The translations under genes and the position numbers were made by a program. A DNA stretch of 64,000 bases from UBA4717 sp045577925 (GTDB lineage: Bacteria > Bacillota > Clostridia > Oscillospirales > CAG-272). Below the pieces are notes generated by a model. That model ran no database searches. It was given only the letters and a program-made list of their open reading frames with translations, and was not told the DNA's origin. The stretch lies in the NCBI GenBank assembly GCA_045577925.1, contig JAZNJH010000035.1, forward strand, positions 37,145-101,144. Direction: 5' to 3'. Shown one piece after another: positions 57,467-64,000 of the stretch; positions within the stretch are counted from its first letter, which is position 1; each line of letters begins with the position of its first letter.

Positions 57467-60400
57467 TTATTCGTATTTTTCCCAATCTTCAACTTCCTTG
57501 ATAGCGATCCATTTTTCATAAATATCATCTTTCATTTCATATTCATGACTATTGGTCGCTTCCTGAACAGGCAGATAATACCAAGCGGATTCATTTCTGT
57601 TATCCTTCCACTTGATCATGTCGTCTAACAGATCTTCCTCTGTTTCGGGAACTCGGTTGAGCACTCTGTTGATAAGAGTCATCGCCTCAGCACGTGTGAT
57701 AAATCTGTCAGGTCTGAAGGTATTATCTTCATAACCCTTTACCCAGCCGTGTGCTGCAGCCTCATGGATCTCATCCTCTGCCCAATGTCCTGCAACGTCC
57801 GGAAAATCGTCAACTATCTCAAACTCAGAATCATCAAATCTTGCGCAGATCGCCGCAAATTCAGCACGCGTGATGTATGCATCGGGAACAAACAAGTCTT
57901 CGCTTCTTCCCTCTATAATACCAAGCTTTGCCATTGTGGAAACTGCAATATTATACCATGCATCAGTATCAACGTCTTTAAATACATTTTTCTTTGAAAG
58001 CATAGCATCTCTTACTTCAGGTTTAAGCAATCTGAAGAAGATTGCCGTTGCTTCCGCACGCGTGATATTGGCATTAGGTCTTACAGTATTATCCGGGTAA
58101 CCAATAACGTATGCAAAATGCTCTTCGCCATTTAAGCTATCGGGCGTTTCGTGAGGCTCATCCTTCTTAGTCCATGCAGCGTATACGGTTGTATCTGTGG
58201 TAATCTTCACCTTGCTTACTTTTTCTGTAAGCTCTTCGTCGCAATACCAGCCGTCAAATACAAAGCCTTCCTTTTCTGGGACCTTTGTAAGTGCCACCTC
58301 ATCACCGTAGAAGTATTGTTCATCCGGAATTTTTTCTCCGCCGTTAGTTTCATAGCTGAGTGTAAACCTTCTTATAATGTCATCTTCGTTTATAACATCA
58401 AACGTTGCGAAGAAATCATAACATTTTCCGCCTACTGCATCTTTTATGAGATAATCAAGGTCAGCGCGTATGGTGATCCTTACATCATTGAGCAACCAAC
58501 CGTCAAAATATGTCAGTTCACCCTTTGTTGTTGCATTTGCCGTTGCAAGTATATCACCTGTTGTTTCATTTTCAGGTAACGTGAAGACTTCAATATTCTT
58601 GTCAACTGTACCAAGCTCGGTATTTTTAGACGTATAAGTGACCATTACCTGATATTTATCGGGTATATCATCGCCATCACTATGTGTGTCTCCGTTATCA
58701 TTCCAGTTATCCTTTGTATACTGGAGGATTACGAAAATGTTCTCGCCATCGTTCTGTACAGTACCTGCAAGATCCGCTGAATAATCAACCGGTCCTTCAT
58801 ATATGTACTTGTCGCTTCCTTTTGTTATTTCGCCGGCGATCACATAATTTGCATCATTATCCTTAGAAACCTTATACGTATCAGTAACTGTTATGGGTGT
58901 ATCCGTACCGCCAAGGTAGGCTCCGTTTTCGTCCTGAAGATTTACGTAAAGATTCGCGGACTTGGATACGGTAGGTGGCGGAGGTGTAACAGGGATAGCC
59001 TCCCACTTAGCATATACTGTGTCATTTTCATAAATATTATAAGTAAGCGAATCAACTGCCCACCATTTCGCAGTGAGTTCTCCCTGTGCATTCTTGCTGT
59101 ACCAGCCAACAAATTCATAGCCGTCACGAGTAGGCTCGGTTGCTATTTTAGATACCGCAGCACCAAATGATACCGAAATCGTTGCGCTGTCTTTTTCTGC
59201 GCTCATCGTATATCCCGGTACGGGAGTATTCCAACTACCTTCGTTCGCATCAAACGTGAAATAAAGTGTCTGATCTCCTATAAACTTATACGTATATACA
59301 GTATAGCCTGCCTTAACAAGCTCGTTGTCATACGGTATGGGTGACCAGTATGCAGGTGTGGTATGCGATGAATCAGGCTGTGCACCTGTAATGTCGGGTG
59401 TATAATCACCAAGCTTGGGTTCGGGTGTTATATCTGTCCACTCACCGCTTGCATTCTTTTCTTTAAGGGTAATTACGTTCCATTTCGCCTCTGAGTCAGT
59501 ACCGTCCCATGTGCCGCCCTCAATCATATAAACCAAAAGCGCCTGATATTTATCGGGAATACCGTCTCCCTCATTTACCTTATCACCGCTATCGTCGTCT
59601 TTCCACGTATCAACTTCCCAGTTAGCGGTAAGCTTAACGTCCTGCCATACTTTTGCGGGAATTTTATTGTTTTCTGCATCATACGTTTCACTATCGTCAG
59701 CTGTCCAACCCATGAAAACGTATCCCGGACGAACAGGATTTTTGAGTTCTGTATCATAGCTCCAGGTATGCTCTGTCGGTCCGAGCTCTGTTTGAGAAGC
59801 CCACGTACCGTTATTCAGATCATATGTGATAGTATACTTATTCGGAACAAAAATCGCTTTTAGTGTAATGTTCTGATTAAGTCCATCTGAATTTACTGTT
59901 TCGCTATAGTTTGCAGGACCGTCGTAATGTATACTGAACGGTGCCGGGAAATATCCTGGCGTTGTTTCATAATGGTAATAGTGTCTGTCATTCCAGCCGT
60001 TTGCATCAGCACCCATCAAGGTATCATCAAGATCATAGTTAAGTACCGATATAACGTAATCGTACAGATATCCGTTTGCATGATACGGGGGCACGTCTAT
60101 TGTAGCAATATCGCTGATTCCATTGCTATCAAATGAACTGTCATCTATAACAATATCGTCTTTTATTACCTCATATATCACACTTCCGCCTGCGGGACGA
60201 TGGTCATGACGCAAGTCAAGCTTAAGGTCTGTAGGACGGAAATCTGCTGCAATTGCAGATGTATCGGCCATATATCCAAGCTCAAATGAATCAGCTTTCA
60301 TATATATATTAACTATGGCAACCATATCTCCATTAAGCACTGCAGTGTAATCATCGCCGCTATACTCATTAATACTATAAAGCTTGTCATCATCCAGGCT

Positions 60401-63358
60401 TGCGGGCTCATTCTGATAGAGAATTCTACCGCCGCCGGCAATAATAACGTTTACACGGTATTCATCCGTATCGGGAACATTTGTAAACTCATATGTACCA
60501 ATTGCATATTTATTTTCCGGTGCTACAGGGGTAAGAGTTATATTCTTCGTAAAATCGGTAGCCGCATAGGATTGGATTCCCATCCACTTTTGAAGAGCGA
60601 CATTTACTGTTCGGCTATTATCTGTGCAAGGATATTCACCAAGGTCTACTATAACTGTTCCTTTAACAGTAATATCGGGTTTGTACTTAGCATACAGCGT
60701 AAGCGTGCCCGCAACAGTCGAAACATGATCGCTTATATATTCGCCCGTCTCAACTTGTGTTGCAAGATCATCAAGATACCAGCCTATAAACGTTTCACCG
60801 TCTTTTTTAGGTACGTAAGACGAAAGTGTGGGAACTGTAAATCTGTTGTGTACAGTTTGAGCGTCATTGTCTCCCGAAGCCCATTCACCGCCGTTGGGAT
60901 CAAGCTTTACCGTGTAAGGATGAACTGACACTGTTGCAACAATAGAGCCGTGATATTCAAGCTCGCTGTTCGCATGCGCTCCCTCAAGACCGCCTGTTCC
61001 GCCTGTCAAATCGCTCTCGGTAACCTCAACCACAGCTGTGTATGCACCATCAGGGAAGAATACTGTTTCTTTGCTTTCATAAGAAACACTTGCAAATGTT
61101 TCTTCTGCTGTCAGCTGATAATCGCCAAGGTCAATACGAACTACGTCTATTCTGTAAAGATATGGGTCTGTGTGGTCATTACCTGCAAAGCCCCATACGT
61201 GCGCCGTGCCCTCACCGTAGTTTACAGTTTCGCCCGATTCATTTCTCGTTTTATCAATAACAACTTCAACAGATTCATGCACGTGCTGAGCTATAACTTC
61301 CCATTCTTCTGTTGTTTCGTTGTATCTCGTAACTTTCACGTCAACAGCTTCAGGAATCATTCTTTCGGGTGTATCAGGATCTATGTCAACCTTGAACTTT
61401 AGCTCATAGCCGTTAGGGTCATAAATCAGATAAATTGTAACCACATCTCCAGCAATTTCAATATATTCGCCGCCCGGTCTGTCTGTATTCGACCTGTATC
61501 CGGGAATCGAAGCATGCGCTCCATATGCAGCATCGGGAGAAAGATTTGTATAAATATATCCTGCATCATAAGTGGTCTCATCTGCAGTTGTATTTCCCTC
61601 ATACCATTCATCAACACCGAAAGTCTTGCTTGTGCCGGACACTTCGTTGTAGTTTCCTGTTGCTGCGTTTCTTGAAGTAAGGTGAATTGTCAAGTCCTCT
61701 TCAACATCACTTGTTCTGCCGTTGTGATCTACAACAACAGTAACCTTTACCTTTTTGGTACCGGTCCACTGTGCAGTAAGCTTATAAGCCTCTGTTATGC
61801 TGTCTGTCAGCTTTACGGTTTGCAACGATGTGCTTGAATTATATTTATCACCGTCTTCATCTTCCCAATTCAAGAAAGAATAATCGTTTTTTTCAGGAAC
61901 TGTTTTCGTTACGTTTACCGTAGAACCAACATAATAGTATTCTGTAATTATTGCATCAGAATTGTCACCGTCAAAATATTCAACGCTGTAATATTGCAGG
62001 TATCTCGTACGGTCTTCACTTGCTATAGTGAGTTCCTGGTCGCCTACCTGTATGTATTCGTCATCTGACTTGATATAAATATAATAGTCTCCGTTTTCAA
62101 CAGCACTATTGGTATATACACCCCTGCCGTCTTTATCAAGAGCTATATAGTCGCCGCTACCGTCTGCAAGCTTTAAGTATATAGTATTGTCATCAGAATC
62201 TTCTACCGTTGAGATGTCTATATAAGTGGCATCGTCATCCGGCTTACCATTATTGTCAAACGTTGTATTAAGGACAACCTCAACCGTAGCCTTGTATACA
62301 AGAGCCTTTTCAGTGTAAACAGCTTCATAGGTCAAGTCTTCGGTAATACCGGAAACATTACTGTATGAACCCGAAATCAAATCCCAGCCTGAAAACTCAT
62401 ACGAATAGTGAGACGTTGAGGGACGGGTCGGAACAGGACCGTCATAATAATCCTCAGGATCACCTATCTTTGTTCCACGTTCAAGTCCTTTATCAGTATG
62501 TAATACTTCATCATTATAATTTATCCAGGTTATTGTGTATGTGTTAGCAGCCTGCCACTGCGCATACAGAATCGTGTCATCAGAAACAGTAATATCATCG
62601 CCGTACTGATAGCCGGTTCCGTCTCCGTCAGCCTGCGTATTCCAACCTGTAAATGTATAAATGGTATTGCCTGCAACAAGTGTTTTTGTTGAAATATCAG
62701 AAACAGTAAGCTCTGTTCCCGGAGCAACCGAGTTACTCGAAGGAAGCACAACGTCTATATTAACACCGTCCGGAACATTCGCATTATAACTAAGTGTTAC
62801 GTTATCCTTAGCAACAACCTTGGCATCAAGATGGTAGCCTGAGCTCCAGCCCGTTTCATATTTCAAAACGTAAAACAAAAGCTCGTAATTATCGGGATCG
62901 ACATTTGTCATTCCTTTTGCTCTGAGCCAATTAGTGATAATTGTTGTTTCGTCGATTGTATTCTCTATCCCATCAACAAAAAATGTATCGTTTGATAAAT
63001 CAAGACCGGTGGGGCAATAATAACCAAAAGCATCCCCATCAGCATTTTCATGCACTCTGTCATCAGCCCAAAAAGCATCTATATCAATATATCGACCTGC
63101 ATTTGAAGAAAAATTAGCACTCCAAAAGCTCGAACTTAAGGAAAGATTACTCTGAAGATAGTAATAATCATATCCCGTTACAGACGGTTCGTTAGGAAAC
63201 TCCCCTATTCCGTCTGCCCTGTCGTCGTCAAGAATACCGACAATCAAGTTTGTGCTTGCATTATTAGGCTTGTCTGCAGCCGCAAAAGTGTGCACGGGTA
63301 AAATCGTTAACACCATAATAAGTGCAAGAAACAATGCTAAAAGTTTTTTTGTTCTCAT
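57467..63358 (-). CDS. Giant SLH-anchored surface protein with InlB-type repeats
   Basis: The 1,963-aa protein has a signal peptide (MRTKKLLALFLALIMVLTI, cut near HTFAA). The middle holds many InlB/Listeria-Bacteroides-type modules ending in patterns like FTGWNTQADGDG...ILYAQW and FMGWTADDSETY...KLTANW, plus beta-rich modules with VTVVVDHNG or VEVVLNTTFDNNG. Two EF-hand-like GDGIPDKYQ / GDDIPDKYQ stretches may bind calcium. Three SLH domains lie near residues 1744-1780, 1791-1842 and 1853-1902, each with ITRAE, so it should bind a secondary cell-wall polymer. It is probably an adhesin or S-layer-associated protein. AAAGGAG precedes the ATG. Confidence 0.88.
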   Translation of the reverse strand: MRTKKLLALFLALIMVLTILPVHTFAAADKPNNASTNLIVGILDDDRADGIGEFPNEPSVTGYDYYYLQSNLSLSSSFWSANFSSNAGRYIDIDAFWADDRVHENADGDAFGYYCPTGLDLSNDTFFVDGIENTIDETTIITNWLRAKGMTNVDPDNYELLFYVLKYETGWSSGYHLDAKVVAKDNVTLSYNANVPDGVNIDVVLPSSNSVAPGTELTVSDISTKTLVAGNTIYTFTGWNTQADGDGTGYQYGDDITVSDDTILYAQWQAANTYTITWINYNDEVLHTDKGLERGTKIGDPEDYYDGPVPTRPSTSHYSYEFSGWDLISGSYSNVSGITEDLTYEAVYTEKALVYKATVEVVLNTTFDNNGKPDDDATYIDISTVEDSDDNTIYLKLADGSGDYIALDKDGRGVYTNSAVENGDYYIYIKSDDEYIQVGDQELTIASEDRTRYLQYYSVEYFDGDNSDAIITEYYYVGSTVNVTKTVPEKNDYSFLNWEDEDGDKYNSSTSLQTVKLTDSITEAYKLTAQWTGTKKVKVTVVVDHNGRTSDVEEDLTIHLTSRNAATGNYNEVSGTSKTFGVDEWYEGNTTADETTYDAGYIYTNLSPDAAYGAHASIPGYRSNTDRPGGEYIEIAGDVVTIYLIYDPNGYELKFKVDIDPDTPERMIPEAVDVKVTRYNETTEEWEVIAQHVHESVEVVIDKTRNESGETVNYGEGTAHVWGFAGNDHTDPYLYRIDVVRIDLGDYQLTAEETFASVSYESKETVFFPDGAYTAVVEVTESDLTGGTGGLEGAHANSELEYHGSIVATVSVHPYTVKLDPNGGEWASGDNDAQTVHNRFTVPTLSSYVPKKDGETFIGWYLDDLATQVETGEYISDHVSTVAGTLTLYAKYKPDITVKGTVIVDLGEYPCTDNSRTVNVALQKWMGIQSYAATDFTKNITLTPVAPENKYAIGTYEFTNVPDTDEYRVNVIIAGGGRILYQNEPASLDDDKLYSINEYSGDDYTAVLNGDMVAIVNIYMKADSFELGYMADTSAIAADFRPTDLKLDLRHDHRPAGGSVIYEVIKDDIVIDDSSFDSNGISDIATIDVPPYHANGYLYDYVISVLNYDLDDTLMGADANGWNDRHYYHYETTPGYFPAPFSIHYDGPANYSETVNSDGLNQNITLKAIFVPNKYTITYDLNNGTWASQTELGPTEHTWSYDTELKNPVRPGYVFMGWTADDSETYDAENNKIPAKVWQDVKLTANWEVDTWKDDDSGDKVNEGDGIPDKYQALLVYMIEGGTWDGTDSEAKWNVITLKEKNASGEWTDITPEPKLGDYTPDITGAQPDSSHTTPAYWSPIPYDNELVKAGYTVYTYKFIGDQTLYFTFDANEGSWNTPVPGYTMSAEKDSATISVSFGAAVSKIATEPTRDGYEFVGWYSKNAQGELTAKWWAVDSLTYNIYENDTVYAKWEAIPVTPPPPTVSKSANLYVNLQDENGAYLGGTDTPITVTDTYKVSKDNDANYVIAGEITKGSDKYIYEGPVDYSADLAGTVQNDGENIFVILQYTKDNWNDNGDTHSDGDDIPDKYQVMVTYTSKNTELGTVDKNIEVFTLPENETTGDILATANATTKGELTYFDGWLLNDVRITIRADLDYLIKDAVGGKCYDFFATFDVINEDDIIRRFTLSYETNGGEKIPDEQYFYGDEVALTKVPEKEGFVFDGWYCDEELTEKVSKVKITTDTTVYAAWTKKDEPHETPDSLNGEEHFAYVIGYPDNTVRPNANITRAEATAIFFRLLKPEVRDAMLSKKNVFKDVDTDAWYNIAVSTMAKLGIIEGRSEDLFVPDAYITRAEFAAICARFDDSEFEIVDDFPDVAGHWAEDEIHEAAAHGWVKGYEDNTFRPDRFITRAEAMTLINRVLNRVPETEEDLLDDMIKWKDNRNESAWYYLPVQEATNSHEYEMKDDIYEKWIAIKEVEDWEKYE

Positions 63359-63597
63359 ATTTTTTCTCCTTTCGATGGAAGATTGATAAAAGGATTCTGT
63401 TCTACTGCATACAACAGAAAGGGATATCCCTTTAAAAAATTTCCATTATTAAATATGAATTGTTACGATGGATAGTGTGAAGGAGATCCAAAGTCTGCCG
63501 TCAGAATAATCGCTCGTAATACAAAACTATAAGTTCAAAGCGATAATTGAAGCTATATTCCATATATATGGGGTATATTAACAATTATAAACTTTGG
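63359..63597 (-). promoter_or_regulatory. Long 5' leader of the SLH-protein gene
   Basis: About 240 bases lie between the predicted start and the ATG. It can form TTCTGTT/AACAGAA (63395-63419) and the palindrome AAAGGGATATCCCTTT (63418-63433). No riboswitch class was recognised. Confidence 0.45.
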
Positions 63598-63603
63598 TAA
63601 CTA

Positions 63604-63632
63604 ATTATAACATTACTGGAAATAAATTTCAA
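63604..63632 (-). promoter_or_regulatory. Promoter of the SLH-protein gene
   Basis: On the minus strand TTGAAA and a perfect TATAAT have a 17-base spacer. Confidence 0.8.
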
Positions 63633-63756
63633 TAGTTTTGCGTTACTTTATATAACTTTTTCAACAATAAAATAAGTTGTTTGTACATTCGTACAACCAA
63701 CTCAAGAATTTAAGAAATAAAATTAAAGGATTTATAATTCACACTTATTATATAAC

Positions 63757-63783
63757 AAAAAAAGACCGCAAAATAGCGGTCTT
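63757..63783 (-). terminator. Terminator of the rRNA transcript
   Basis: AAGACCGC pairs with GCGGTCTT across a 6-base loop and is followed on the minus strand by seven Ts. It lies about 80 bases after the 23S 3' end. Confidence 0.88.
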
Positions 63784-63861
63784 AATGAAACATTCATTGA
63801 AAATCGAATAAAGGAAGAAGGAACACGAACGAACCTTGCATATGAGTTTACTCATTTGTAA

Positions 63862-64000
63862 GTTCAAGCCCTCGGTCTATTAGTATCAATCAGCTGCACG
63901 CATTACTGCGCTTCCACACTTGACCTATCAAACTCGTAGTCTACAAGTGACCTTACTAGCTTAAGCTATGGGATATCTAATCTTGAGGTGTGTTTCACGC
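63862..64000 (-). rRNA. 23S ribosomal RNA, 3' end (partial)
   Basis: The minus strand reads ...CACCTCAAGATTAGATATCCC..., TTTGATAGGTCAAGTGTGGA, AGCGCAGTAATGCGTGCAGC and TGATACTAATAGACCGAGGG to its end near CTTGAACT. These are conserved 3'-terminal blocks of bacterial 23S rRNA. The remaining gene continues past the window edge. Confidence 0.93.

Larger units (their letters stand above)
63359..63861. other. Gene-free stretch between SLH gene and 23S rRNA
   Basis: The stretch holds the leader and promoter of the SLH-protein gene and the rRNA terminator. No tRNA or 5S rRNA gene was found. Confidence 0.75.

Noticed and set aside
1..64000. CRISPR arrays, tRNA genes and prophage
   Set aside because: No regularly spaced repeats, no clover-leaf sequences with GTTCRA and no phage structural genes were seen in any intergenic stretch.

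Overview
The window looks like chromosomal DNA of an anaerobic, endospore-forming clostridium (Bacillota, class Clostridia), probably a gut-type lineage. The evidence is sporulation and germination genes (SpoIID, a SpoVAF/GerA protein, a cell-wall amidase), a lysine riboswitch, two isoleucine T-boxes, near-consensus sigma-A promoters with 17-base spacers, AraC-controlled sugar modules, S-layer homology (SLH) surface proteins and many short palindromic repeats. No species is assigned. No tRNA gene, CRISPR array or prophage was seen.

Layout. 1-2,515: end of a NUDIX hydrolase, trmL, a REP-type (RAYT) transposase carrying its own palindromes, then a SLOG protein and a PAP2-like membrane protein on the minus strand. 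2,872-5,967: a 1,031-aa secreted InlB-type protein with a strong promoter and a long leader. 5,968-7,487: a gene-free island of nested inverted repeats. 7,488-15,201: DUF3048 lipoprotein, SpoVAF-like protein, amidase, TtcA-like protein, an unusual palindromic transcription unit with two tiny ORFs, and spoIID with its partner. 15,311-25,955 (minus strand): topoisomerase IIA subunit A, Sua5, prfA, a metal exporter, a galM/galE/nucleotidyltransferase cluster, rpiB, tsaB, tsaE.

26,107-35,879 is a sugar-acquisition region: AraC regulator, N-acetylneuraminate-lyase-like aldolase, cytoplasmic sialidase-like propeller, an IS30 element, AraB-type kinase, L-fucose isomerase, a second AraC regulator and an orphan glycyl-radical-enzyme activase. 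35,939-45,357 is amino-acid biosynthesis: lysine riboswitch-dapA-dapB-lysA, a YjdF-like protein with a CCA-adding enzyme, then T-box-ilvA-ridA-ilvB. A type-2 ileS with its own T-box follows on the minus strand. 48,901-56,443 carries an exporter-like membrane protein, esterase, mtnN, a zinc-ribbon protein and a D-galactonate (De Ley-Doudoroff) operon with PHP and GDPD genes attached and a divergent AraC regulator. 57,467-63,358 encodes a 1,963-aa SLH-anchored surface protein. The window ends in the 3' part of a 23S rRNA gene on the minus strand.

The genes join up functionally in several places. Sua5, TsaB and TsaE supply t6A modification. The Ile T-boxes couple ilvA-ridA-ilvB and ileS to charged tRNA-Ile. 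The lysine riboswitch governs dapA and possibly dapB-lysA. The least explained parts are the repeat families, the long leaders of both giant surface-protein genes, and the palindromic small-ORF unit at 12,227-12,719.
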